Shown here one piece after another: positions 37,028 to 44,020 of a stretch of DNA of 64,000 bases. Numbering within the stretch: position 1 is the first letter of the stretch; the number at the start of each line of letters is the position of its first letter. This DNA is from Pontibacter silvestris. GTDB taxonomy: Bacteria; Bacteroidota; Bacteroidia; Cytophagales; Hymenobacteraceae. The stretch is from positions 163,423-227,422 of the forward strand of contig NZ_JAJJWI010000006.1 of NCBI RefSeq assembly GCF_020907275.1, written 5' to 3'. The notes beneath the pieces were generated by a model. That model saw only the letters and a program-made list of their open reading frames with translations. It searched no databases and had not been told where the DNA came from. Made by a program: the position numbers and the translations under genes.

Positions 37028-37035
37028 TACATTTG
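37028..37035 (+). promoter_or_regulatory. -7 box upstream of ECF sigma gene
   Basis: TACATTTG matches TAnnTTTG exactly and lies 29 bases before the ATG. No -33 TTG/TTTG is found at the proper 19-21 base spacing (nearest TTG is 13 bases away), so the promoter may be weak, activator-dependent or read by another sigma factor. Confidence 0.4.
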
Positions 37036-37067
37036 TTTAATATTTAAGTTTTAATAATAAACAAATG
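37030..37067 (+). promoter_or_regulatory. Inverted repeat spanning -7 box to start codon of the ECF sigma gene
   Basis: CATTTGTTTA (37030-37039) and TAAACAAATG (37058-37067) are perfect 10-base inverted repeats 18 bases apart. The left arm overlaps the -7 box and the right arm contains the ATG start codon. A further TTTGTTTA lies at 36969-36976, 63 bases upstream of the same octamer in the left arm. Candidate operator for the neighbouring CarH-like regulator. Confidence 0.5.
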
Positions 37068-37571
37068 ACTGCTCTGGAATATACCTCTCTTATACAAAGT
37101 GTAGCCTTATCTTTAAGACCTGTGGCAATGAACCTGACACGCGATGCAGATGATGCCAAGGATCTGGTACAGGAGACACTTCTCAAGGCTTTATCGAATA
37201 GGGAGAAATTTAAATCAGGTACGAACATAAAGGCATGGCTTTACACTATCATGCGTAATACTTTTATCAACAACTACAATAAAATAACCAAACGCACAAG
37301 TAGTATCGATACTTCTGAGTACTTGCAGTACTTAAACATTAATCAAAACTACACTGCGCAAAACAAAGGGGCGGCTTCTTTCGTCATGAATGACATTAAC
37401 AAGGCTATTGCCAACTTAAGTGAAGAACACCGTAAGCCTTTCATGATGTATTACATTGGCTATAAATATCATGAAATTGCCGACCAGCTTAATCTTCCGA
37501 TAGGTACTGTAAAGAACCGCATTCATATTGCCCGTAAAGAACTGAAGCTTATGCTGGAGGTATACAGGTAG
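37065..37571 (+). CDS. ECF RNA polymerase sigma factor of the carotenoid cluster
   Basis: Group 4 (ECF) sigma factor of 168 residues. Region 2 is at about 10-75 (DADDAKDLVQETLLKAL, WLYTIMRNTFINNY) and region 4 at about 110-165 (LSEEHRKPFMMYYIGYKYHEIADQLNLPIGTVKNRI). No anti-sigma gene with a membrane helix is adjacent, unlike CarQ-CarR of Myxococcus. crtI starts 36 bases downstream, so the sigma factor probably heads the crtI-crtB transcript and activates carotenoid genes. Control by the CarH-like protein through the inverted repeat at 37030-37067 is a hypothesis. Confidence 0.9.
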   Translation: MTALEYTSLIQSVALSLRPVAMNLTRDADDAKDLVQETLLKALSNREKFKSGTNIKAWLYTIMRNTFINNYNKITKRTSSIDTSEYLQYLNINQNYTAQNKGAASFVMNDINKAIANLSEEHRKPFMMYYIGYKYHEIADQLNLPIGTVKNRIHIARKELKLMLEVYR

Positions 37572-37606
37572 GAGGCTTAGTAAAACAGGTAGTAGCAACC
37601 ATTTTT

Positions 37607-39133
37607 ATGACTCAAACAAAAGTAATAGTAATAGGCTCGGGCTTCTCTGGGGTGTCGGCAGCTACAAGCCTGGCTGATAAAGGCTATAGTGTAACGGTGC
37701 TGGAGAAAAATTCCACACCCGGCGGACGTGCACGAAGTTTCTCAGCTCAGGGCTTTACGTTTGATATGGGGCCAAGCTGGTATTGGATGCCTGATGTTTT
37801 TGAGTCATATTTTAATAAATTTGGTAAACGAAGTTCTGATTACTATAACCTTAAACGTTTAGATCCTTCTTATACAGTAGCTTTCGGAGAGGATGATTTT
37901 GTAGATATTCCTGCCTCGCTGGATAAGCTGCGTACATTATTTGAAAGCCTTGAAAAGGGTAGTGCTGCTAAACTTGATGCTTTTTTAGAACAGGCAGCCT
38001 ATAAATACGAAGTGGGAATTAACCAGCTGGTATATAAGCCCGGGCGTTCGCTAACAGAGTTTATGAGTTTAAAGCTGCTCTTTGATGTGCTGCGGATGGA
38101 TGTTTTTCAATCTTTCCATAAGCATATCAGGAGGTTTTTTAGCCATGGTAAAATTATTAAGCTGATGGAGTTTCCTATACTGTTTCTGGGGGCTTTGCCA
38201 GAAAACACACCGGCTCTTTACAGCTTGATGAATTATGCCGATATCATCTTGGGTACCTGGTACCCTATGGGAGGAATGTATAAAATTGTGGAAGGGATGG
38301 TGCAGTTGGCCGAGGAAAAAGGGGTAACCTTTCTATACAACCAGGATGTGAAGGGTATTGATGTGGAAGATGGACAGGTATCAAGCGTGATAACTGCTAC
38401 AGATACCTTTTATACAGATGTAGTGGTGGCGAGTGCAGATTATCATCATGTAGAAAAGGAGTTGCTGCCACCATCTTACCAGAGTTACTCCGACAGCTAT
38501 TGGGAAAACAGAGTGATGGCACCGTCGTCTTTACTGTTTTACATTGGCGTAAATAAACGCCTGAAAAATCTGCAGCACCATAATCTGTTTTTTGATGAAG
38601 ACTTTGGTCCGCATGCCCGTGAAATATACACGCACCCAAAATGGCCAACAAAGCCACTGTTTTATGTTTGTGCGCCTTCTGTAACAGACCCAACTGTTGC
38701 GCCTGAGGGTTGTGAGAACCTGTTCTTGCTGATACCAGTGGCACCTGGCTTGCAGGACACTGAAGAGCAGCGTGAAAAATATTATAACCTTGTAATGGAC
38801 CGGCTGGAGCGACTAACAAAGCAGGAGATACGCAGTGCTGTTATATATAAGCGCAGCTATGCGCACCAAGACTTTATCAGCGATTATAATGCTTTTAAAG
38901 GTAATGCTTATGGATTAGCAAATACTTTAAAGCAAACCGCATTACTGAAGCCTCGTCTGAAAAGCAATAAAGTAAAGAACTTGTTTTACACGGGGCAGTT
39001 AACTGTTCCCGGGCCCGGAGTGCCACCTTCTCTTATATCAGGGCAGGTGGTAGCGAAAGAGGTAGAAAAAGAATTTAAAGCTCCGGATAAAATATACATC
39101 AACCCAAAAACCCAAATGCATGGAGCTGTTTAA
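37607..39133 (+). CDS. crtI: Phytoene desaturase CrtI
   Basis: FAD-dependent desaturase converting phytoene to lycopene (possibly fewer steps, which sequence alone does not tell). The 508-residue protein opens with the dinucleotide fold IGSGFSGVSAA (Gly10, Gly12, Gly15) and Glu33, followed by PGGRAR, and ends with the bacterial-type signature FYTGQLTVPGPGVPPSLISG. It lies 36 bases after the ECF sigma gene and overlaps crtB by 14 bases. A 3,4-desaturase (CrtD) reading is less likely because this is the only desaturase and it is paired with crtB. Confidence 0.93.
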   Translation: MTQTKVIVIGSGFSGVSAATSLADKGYSVTVLEKNSTPGGRARSFSAQGFTFDMGPSWYWMPDVFESYFNKFGKRSSDYYNLKRLDPSYTVAFGEDDFVDIPASLDKLRTLFESLEKGSAAKLDAFLEQAAYKYEVGINQLVYKPGRSLTEFMSLKLLFDVLRMDVFQSFHKHIRRFFSHGKIIKLMEFPILFLGALPENTPALYSLMNYADIILGTWYPMGGMYKIVEGMVQLAEEKGVTFLYNQDVKGIDVEDGQVSSVITATDTFYTDVVVASADYHHVEKELLPPSYQSYSDSYWENRVMAPSSLLFYIGVNKRLKNLQHHNLFFDEDFGPHAREIYTHPKWPTKPLFYVCAPSVTDPTVAPEGCENLFLLIPVAPGLQDTEEQREKYYNLVMDRLERLTKQEIRSAVIYKRSYAHQDFISDYNAFKGNAYGLANTLKQTALLKPRLKSNKVKNLFYTGQLTVPGPGVPPSLISGQVVAKEVEKEFKAPDKIYINPKTQMHGAV

Positions 39134-39953
39134 AGAAACTTGCCTGAAGTGCAGTAGAGTTGTCACAGAGTCATACAGTACCTCGTTTACACTAGGCATT
39201 AAAACGCTGCACAAAAAGCTTCACTTTCCTATATATGCCATTTATGGTTTTGTGCGCTTTGCCGATGAAATTGTAGATACTTTTCACGACTACAACAAGC
39301 GTGAGCTGTTGGCTGACTTCAAAAAACAAACTTATGAAGCTATAGAGAAGGGCATTAGTCTGAACCCAGTGCTGCATTCGTTTCAGACGGTGGTAAAACA
39401 GTATGGCATAGATGAAAAATATATTGATGCCTTTTTGTTAAGTATGGAGATGGACCTGGAGGGGCATGCGTATGACCGTGCGCTGTATAATACCTACATT
39501 TATGGTTCGGCAGAGGTGGTGGGGCTTATGTGTCTGAAGGTTTTTTGTGAGGGGGATGAAGAAATGTTTAAGCAATTAGAAAATTCGGCACGTAGTTTGG
39601 GAGCTGCTTTCCAGAAAGTAAACTTTCTCCGCGACATGAGAAGTGATTATGATGAGCGGGGGCGGGTATATTTTCCGAAGGTAGACTTTACGTGTTTCGA
39701 TAATACTTGCAAAGCAGAGATTGAAGCTGATATTCTAAAAGATTTTGATGATGCATTAAAAGGTATCATGGCTCTGCCGCGCTCAGCACGGATGGGAGTG
39801 TATCTGGCCTATGTTTACTACAGAAAGCTATTTAGAAGAATCCAGAACCTGCCTGCAACCCATATTCTAAAAGAGCGCGTAAGAGTACCTGATAATACGA
39901 AACTTGCTTTGCTGGTAAGCTCGTACTTCAAGTATAAACTTAATGTAATCTAA
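39120..39953 (+). CDS. crtB: Phytoene synthase CrtB
   Basis: Condenses two geranylgeranyl diphosphates to phytoene; membrane-associated, Mg-dependent. The two Asp-rich motifs are visible: FADEIVD (Asp49, Asp53) and RDMRSDYDERGRVYFP (Asp172, Asp176). The 277-residue length is at the short end of the phytoene/squalene synthase family. The ATG lies inside the end of crtI (14-base overlap), so translation is coupled. GGPP synthase is not in the window. Squalene synthase is the alternative family call, excluded by context. Confidence 0.93.
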   Translation: MELFKETCLKCSRVVTESYSTSFTLGIKTLHKKLHFPIYAIYGFVRFADEIVDTFHDYNKRELLADFKKQTYEAIEKGISLNPVLHSFQTVVKQYGIDEKYIDAFLLSMEMDLEGHAYDRALYNTYIYGSAEVVGLMCLKVFCEGDEEMFKQLENSARSLGAAFQKVNFLRDMRSDYDERGRVYFPKVDFTCFDNTCKAEIEADILKDFDDALKGIMALPRSARMGVYLAYVYYRKLFRRIQNLPATHILKERVRVPDNTKLALLVSSYFKYKLNVI

Positions 39954-39954
39954 T

Positions 39955-40491
39955 TTGAAAATATTATTTCTATTTATGGTGATGCTTGTCTTGCCAGCTA
40001 TGTCTGAAGCAGGTAGCGATACAAGCCAATATAAAATTGCCGAGTTAAGAGGGCTGTACCTGAAAGCTACTCAAGACGAAGAGGCTGGTAAAGAATTCCA
40101 TAAGTTTATGGATAAGTATAACGGGAATCACCCGGTTATACTGGCTTATAAAGCAGCTTCAGAGGCAAGTATGGCCAAGTATGTCTGGAACCCTTACAGC
40201 AAGTTAAAGCACCTTAAAACATCTGCTTCCATTTTTGAGAAGGCTGTTAAATTAGATAAAGATGAGCCTGAAATCCGTTTTTTAAGGTTCACAGTAGAGC
40301 ATTATGTACCGCGTTACCTTAAGTTGAGTGAGCATCTGAATGAAGATAAAAAGATCATTATAAACAGCTTGAAGAATTATCCTGCCTCAGGTCTGTCACC
40401 AGGTCTGGCCAAAATCATGCGAGACATAATGCTTTCTGAAGATCTTACCTCAGAAGATGAGAAAAAAATATTGCGAAACGTCCGCATCTGA
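39955..40491 (+). CDS. Conserved exported protein of unknown function in the carotenoid cluster
   Basis: Function unknown. TTG start one base after the crtB stop; 178 residues with a hydrophobic signal peptide (ILFLFMVMLVLPAMSEA). The rest is soluble and helical, with NHPVILAYKAASEASMAKYVWNPYSKL and EIRFLRFTVEHYVPRYL, giving a TPR-like feel without a clear repeat. I believe similar proteins occur widely in Bacteroidota, but could not check. It is read with crtB and just before the lycopene cyclase gene, so a role at the membrane or periplasm in carotenoid handling is possible but unsupported. Confidence 0.75.
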   Translation: MKILFLFMVMLVLPAMSEAGSDTSQYKIAELRGLYLKATQDEEAGKEFHKFMDKYNGNHPVILAYKAASEASMAKYVWNPYSKLKHLKTSASIFEKAVKLDKDEPEIRFLRFTVEHYVPRYLKLSEHLNEDKKIIINSLKNYPASGLSPGLAKIMRDIMLSEDLTSEDEKKILRNVRI

Positions 40492-40582
40492 CAGTTGTCA
40501 TAAACAAAAAGCGGTATGTAACTGTTTTTGATAAAGGAAAGGGGCGCTGTTGTTGTATTGAGTGATAACTGATAATTACTGC

Positions 40583-41281
40583 ATGTATATCTACCTGTAT
40601 CTGAACATCTTTACTATTACGTTTCCTTTACTGCTTTCTTTTGATAAGAAGGTGGCGTTTTATAAAAGCTGGCCCGCCTTATTTCCGGCTATGCTTGTGA
40701 ATGTTCTGGTGTTCATGGCTTGGGACGTGCTGTTTACTGATCTTGGCATATGGGGGTTTAACGAGGAGTATTTGCTTGGGATTACCGTGTTTAACCTGCC
40801 CTTAGAAGAGGTGTTGTTTTTTGTTACCGTGCCCTATGCCTGTGTATTTATTTACGCAGTGCTGAATGCTTATATCACAAAAGATATTCTGCGACCTTAC
40901 GCTAAAATTATTGCGGTTCTCTTAATGCTTTCGTTGTCATGTATTGCTGCTTTTAATAGTGGCAAACTTTATACCTCTGTTACGTTTTGCTCTCTAGTTG
41001 TGATGCACTTGTTGCATCTGCGCTTCTTCCGGGATAAGTTTTTGGGGCGGTTCTACCTGGCTTACCTGGTGCACCTTGTGCCATTTTTGCTTGTGAATGG
41101 TGTACTCACCTACTTGCCTGTTGTGTGGTATAATAACAATTACATTCTCGGGTTAAGGATTGTTTCTATTCCTGTAGAAGACACGATGTACTCTATGCTG
41201 ATGTTGTTATTACCCATAACAGTATACGAGGGATTACAACAACGCTTTGCTCTTAAACAATATAAGCCTTTAGTTGTATAA
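40583..41281 (+). CDS. crtY: Fused lycopene cyclase (CrtYc-CrtYd type)
   Basis: Integral membrane enzyme that closes the rings of lycopene to give beta-carotene. The 232-residue protein carries two tandem lycopene-cyclase half-domains, each with about three membrane helices and the signature acidic motif: LPLEEVLFF near residue 80 and IPVEDTMYS near residue 205. This is the heterodimer-type (CrtYcd, archaeal/fungal-like) cyclase fused into one chain, unrelated to the FAD-type CrtY. ATG 40583 is preferred to GTG 40562, since family members start with MYxYL. Stop at 41281, only 7 bases before ispH. Confidence 0.88.
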   Translation: MYIYLYLNIFTITFPLLLSFDKKVAFYKSWPALFPAMLVNVLVFMAWDVLFTDLGIWGFNEEYLLGITVFNLPLEEVLFFVTVPYACVFIYAVLNAYITKDILRPYAKIIAVLLMLSLSCIAAFNSGKLYTSVTFCSLVVMHLLHLRFFRDKFLGRFYLAYLVHLVPFLLVNGVLTYLPVVWYNNNYILGLRIVSIPVEDTMYSMLMLLLPITVYEGLQQRFALKQYKPLVV

Positions 41282-41288
41282 CAACTAT

Positions 41289-42146
41289 ATGAAAAGCCTC
41301 CATGTTACTATTGACTCTAACTCTGGCTTCTGCTTTGGAGTAGTCTATGCTATTCAAATGGCAGAAGATATACTAAAGGAGCAGGGATACCTGTATTGCT
41401 TGGGTGATATTGTACATAACGATGAGGAGGTAGAGCGCTTGCAGCAGTTAGGTTTGCGCATTATTAATCATGAGCAGTTCAGAAACTTACGAAATGAATC
41501 TGTGCTGATTAGAGCGCATGGTGAACCTCCTGAAACATATCAGACGGCACTGCAAAATAACCTGACCTTAGTGGATGCTTCCTGCCCAGTGGTGCTGAAG
41601 CTGCAGAATCGCATTAAAACTTCTTTTGATAAAGAGGAGCAAATTTTTATTTACGGCAAACATGGTCATGCAGAAGTGATGGGGCTCTTAGGGCAGACAC
41701 ATAATAAAGCTGTTGTTTTCGAAAACATGGATGAACTCTTGCGGTATGAGTTGCCACAGAAAATTACACTGTATAGCCAGACCACCAAAAGCACCGATAG
41801 CTTCTATAAAATCAAAGAGACGCTGGAAACAAAAGGGTACGAGATAAACGCTAACGATACGATCTGCCGCCAGGTGTCTAACCGTGACAAGGAACTGCGC
41901 AACTTTGCCAGTAAGTTTGATAAAGTAGTGTTTGTTTCTGGCACAAAGTCTTCTAATGGCAAAGTCCTGTATCAGGTATGTAAAAGCACGAATCCTGATA
42001 CTTTTTTTGTTTCTAAAGTAGATGAGTTGCAGGAAGAGTGGTTTAAAGACGGGGATCGAGTAGGTATTTGTGGAGCTACCTCTACTCCTATGTGGTTAAT
42101 GGAGGAGGTGAGAAGCAGGTTACTAAGTTATGAGTTAGCCCTGTAG
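41289..42146 (+). CDS. ispH: 4-hydroxy-3-methylbut-2-enyl diphosphate reductase IspH
   Basis: Last enzyme of the MEP pathway, reducing HMBPP to IPP and DMAPP at a [4Fe-4S] cluster. The three cluster cysteines are Cys15 (GFCFGV), Cys99 (DASCPVV) and Cys193 (DTICRQ). Other motifs are LIRAHGEPP and the C-terminal GATSTPMWLMEEV. ATG 41289 is chosen over TTG 41274, which would overlap crtY and add five atypical residues. About 285 residues. Placement in the crt cluster raises isoprenoid supply together with pigment synthesis. Confidence 0.93.
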   Translation: MKSLHVTIDSNSGFCFGVVYAIQMAEDILKEQGYLYCLGDIVHNDEEVERLQQLGLRIINHEQFRNLRNESVLIRAHGEPPETYQTALQNNLTLVDASCPVVLKLQNRIKTSFDKEEQIFIYGKHGHAEVMGLLGQTHNKAVVFENMDELLRYELPQKITLYSQTTKSTDSFYKIKETLETKGYEINANDTICRQVSNRDKELRNFASKFDKVVFVSGTKSSNGKVLYQVCKSTNPDTFFVSKVDELQEEWFKDGDRVGICGATSTPMWLMEEVRSRLLSYELAL

Positions 42147-42237
42147 AACTTTGCTTTATCGTTATAAAGGTAGACCTTATTTCTGTGAACTTAAGCTAAT
42201 ACTGTTACTAAAAAGCTAGCTATTTATACATTTACAA

Positions 42238-42924
42238 ATGCCAAAACGCAACGACTATAGAGGGATTGTGATAGCAACAGTTATTGTTGTTTGTTGGTTT
42301 ACGCTGCTCGTTTACCTGTTGCATTGGTCTGTTTATTTTACGTCGCCTTTAACGTTTCTCTTTGTTTTACTGCAGACCCACTTGTACACTGGCTTATTTA
42401 TTACAGCCCATGATGCCATGCATGGGGTGGCTGCACCCGGTAAACCTAAGTTAAATAAAACAATAGGTACGGTAACAGCTTTGTTATTTGCTTACAACTG
42501 GTATCCACGCCTCTTGCCAAGGCATCACCTGCATCATCAGCATGTGGCTACTGCTGATGACCCTGACTATCATGGAGGCGGATTCTGGCCCTGGTACTTG
42601 AGCTTTCTTAAACAATACATCACCTGGTGGCAGATACTGCTTATGGCTGTTACCTTCAATGTGCTTCAACTGTTTTTCCCGCTGGAAAATATTATACTCT
42701 TCTGGATGCTTCCGGCTATACTGGCTACTTTTCAGCTTTTCTACTTTGGTACTTACCAGCCACATAAAGGAGAACACCTCGAAAATAACCTGCATAAGTC
42801 TACTTCGCAGCATAAGAACCACCTTTGGGCTTTTGTAAGCTGCTATTTCTTCGGGTATCATTTTGAGCATCACGATAAACCTTACCTGCCTTGGTGGCAG
42901 TTATATAAAACGAAAGAGAGCTAA
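42238..42924 (+). CDS. crtW: Beta-carotene 4-ketolase CrtW
   Basis: Di-iron membrane oxygenase that adds 4-keto groups to beta-ionone rings. The 228-residue protein has the CrtW His clusters: His58/His62 (HDAMH), His96/97 and His99/100 (HHLHH), FGTYQPHK at 170-177, and YHFEHHDKPYLPWWQLY at 207-223. The PHK and PWW segments distinguish it from fatty acid desaturases. With CrtZ it should give hydroxy-keto carotenoids such as astaxanthin intermediates. Start ATG 42238, 91 bases after ispH; its ATG closes a small CATTT/AAATG palindrome. Confidence 0.88.
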   Translation: MPKRNDYRGIVIATVIVVCWFTLLVYLLHWSVYFTSPLTFLFVLLQTHLYTGLFITAHDAMHGVAAPGKPKLNKTIGTVTALLFAYNWYPRLLPRHHLHHQHVATADDPDYHGGGFWPWYLSFLKQYITWWQILLMAVTFNVLQLFFPLENIILFWMLPAILATFQLFYFGTYQPHKGEHLENNLHKSTSQHKNHLWAFVSCYFFGYHFEHHDKPYLPWWQLYKTKES

Positions 42925-43222
42925 TAGAAATTATTGCTCCATCCTCCTCGCTCGTATCAGTTAAGTTATCTGTGAAGAGATAATTTTATATGTTTTTGTG
43001 ACTATCGCTCCTGCCCATAGCTTTCAATAATGTGAGTTCTTGTTAATAATTCCAATTTGTTAGGCAGTTGCCAAACTGAAGCCAGCCTTTTTAGCCTGTT
43101 TCTGGCTTTCTGCTGCATTTTAACTTGTATTTTGCCCGCTAAATTCATCAGGCCAAATAGGGATAGCAGGAGCAAAACAATAAGCTTCCCGTCTTTTTCA
43201 ATAAAAAGTTAGCAACTCTTTT

Positions 43223-43256
43223 CCACTTTCTCCCACTTTGCCCACTTTCTTCCACT
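43223..43256 (-). promoter_or_regulatory. Upstream array of four AGTGG boxes, minus orientation
   Basis: CCACT at 43223, 43233, 43242 and 43252 (AGTGG on the minus strand), spaced 10, 9 and 10 bases. It has the same unit and phasing as the array next to the mraZ promoter but the opposite orientation, about 200 bases upstream. Probably additional MraZ sites. Confidence 0.5.
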
Positions 43257-43417
43257 TTTCATTTGGAAATATATTAAACATATGTAATTGCGTATATTTT
43301 ATAGGTAATTTATTGGTTATCAATATATTGGGTATTTATATCCTCGAATTTTAATGAATTTACTGATCTCTTGCAAAAAAACTTATACCCAAAATAGCGT
43401 GTAAGTGGTGTAGGTAA

Positions 43418-43455
43418 TGTGGATAAGTGGAGTGGATAACCATAATTTATCCACA
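43418..43455. promoter_or_regulatory. Cluster of DnaA boxes
   Basis: TGTGGATAA at 43418-43426 and TTATCCACA at 43447-43455 are both perfect matches to the DnaA box TTATNCACA (minus and plus orientation). A third, AGTGGATAA at 43431-43439, differs by one base. They sit beside about 145 bases of AT-rich DNA. May be part of a replication origin or let DnaA control the division cluster. Confidence 0.55.
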
Positions 43456-43456
43456 A

Positions 43457-43490
43457 AGTGGTGAAAAGTGGTAGATAGTGGTTGAAGTGT
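43457..43490 (+). promoter_or_regulatory. MraZ operator: AGTGG repeats at 10-base period
   Basis: AGTGG at 43457, 43467 and 43477 with exact 10-base spacing, followed by AGTGT at 43486. The third unit abuts the -33 element. MraZ is known to bind direct repeats of TGG-containing units at 10-base spacing ahead of its own gene, and the first gene downstream is mraZ. Confidence 0.72.
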
Positions 43491-43511
43491 TTTGTTGAAT
43501 CGCTACATTTG
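43481..43511 (+). promoter_or_regulatory. Promoter of the dcw cluster
   Basis: GTTG (43481-43484) and TACATTTG (43504-43511) are separated by 19 bases, an excellent match to the Bacteroidota TTTG-N19-TAnnTTTG promoter. The transcript would start near 43518, about 32 bases before the mraZ ATG. Confidence 0.75.
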
Positions 43512-43549
43512 TATACTCCGAAATCTACACGGACGAAACTGTAATATGT

Positions 43550-44017
43550 ATGAACTTCCTCTCCGGTGAATATGAGTGCAAGATTGACCCGAAGGGAAGG
43601 TTGGTTTTACCTGCAAAGATAAAAGCCAACCTGCCGGAGGCATCAGGCAACCATGTGGTGCTCACGAGAGGATTTGAGCCTTGCTTGGTGCTGTATCCGA
43701 AGGCTGAGTGGAAGGTGATTTACGATAAGGTGGCAGGGTTGAATGAGTTCAACGAGGAGTATCGTCACTTTCAACGGAACTTCTTTCGGGGAAATACCGA
43801 GATAGAGTTGGATGGTGCTGGTCGTTTTATAGTTCCGAAAACCATGGCACGTTTTGCAGAGCTGGAGAAAGAGGCGATAGTGGTTGGGCTTGGTAATCGT
43901 GTAGAAATCTGGAACCCTGATAAGTATGAGGAGTTCCTGATTAAGGATCAACAGAATTTTTCACAGCTTGCCCAGAAGTTTTTGGGTGATAAACCGGCAG
44001 AGGAACCGAGTATTTAA
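43550..44017 (+). CDS. mraZ: Transcriptional regulator MraZ
   Basis: DNA-binding protein that controls the division and cell-wall cluster it heads. The 155-residue protein has two SpoVT/AbrB-like halves, each with the conserved D-x3-R signature: CKIDPKGRLVLPAKIK near residue 10 and ELDGAGRFIVPKTMA near residue 84. It forms ring-shaped oligomers in other species and binds repeats like those at 43457-43490. ATG 43550; rsmH begins 3 bases after the stop. Confidence 0.95.
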   Translation: MNFLSGEYECKIDPKGRLVLPAKIKANLPEASGNHVVLTRGFEPCLVLYPKAEWKVIYDKVAGLNEFNEEYRHFQRNFFRGNTEIELDGAGRFIVPKTMARFAELEKEAIVVGLGNRVEIWNPDKYEEFLIKDQQNFSQLAQKFLGDKPAEEPSI

Positions 44018-44020
44018 TTA

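Larger units (their letters stand above)
42925..43549. other. crtW-mraZ intergenic regulatory region, no gene seen
   Basis: A 625-base spacer without coding signal. From left to right: about 280 bases with no recognised element; an array of four CCACT units (43223-43256); about 145 bases of very AT-rich DNA; a DnaA-box cluster (43418-43455); an AGTGG array (43457-43490); and the mraZ promoter (43481-43511). Elements are annotated separately. Confidence 0.7.

Noticed and set aside
40562..40582. GTG start giving a longer lycopene cyclase
   Set aside because: The first seven residues are polar and unlike the family; ATG 40583 begins with the usual MYxYL.
42229..42240. CATTT-AC-AAATG palindrome at the crtW start as an operator
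   Set aside because: Short and AT-rich; resembles the repeat at the sigma factor start only in ACAAATG, which could be chance.
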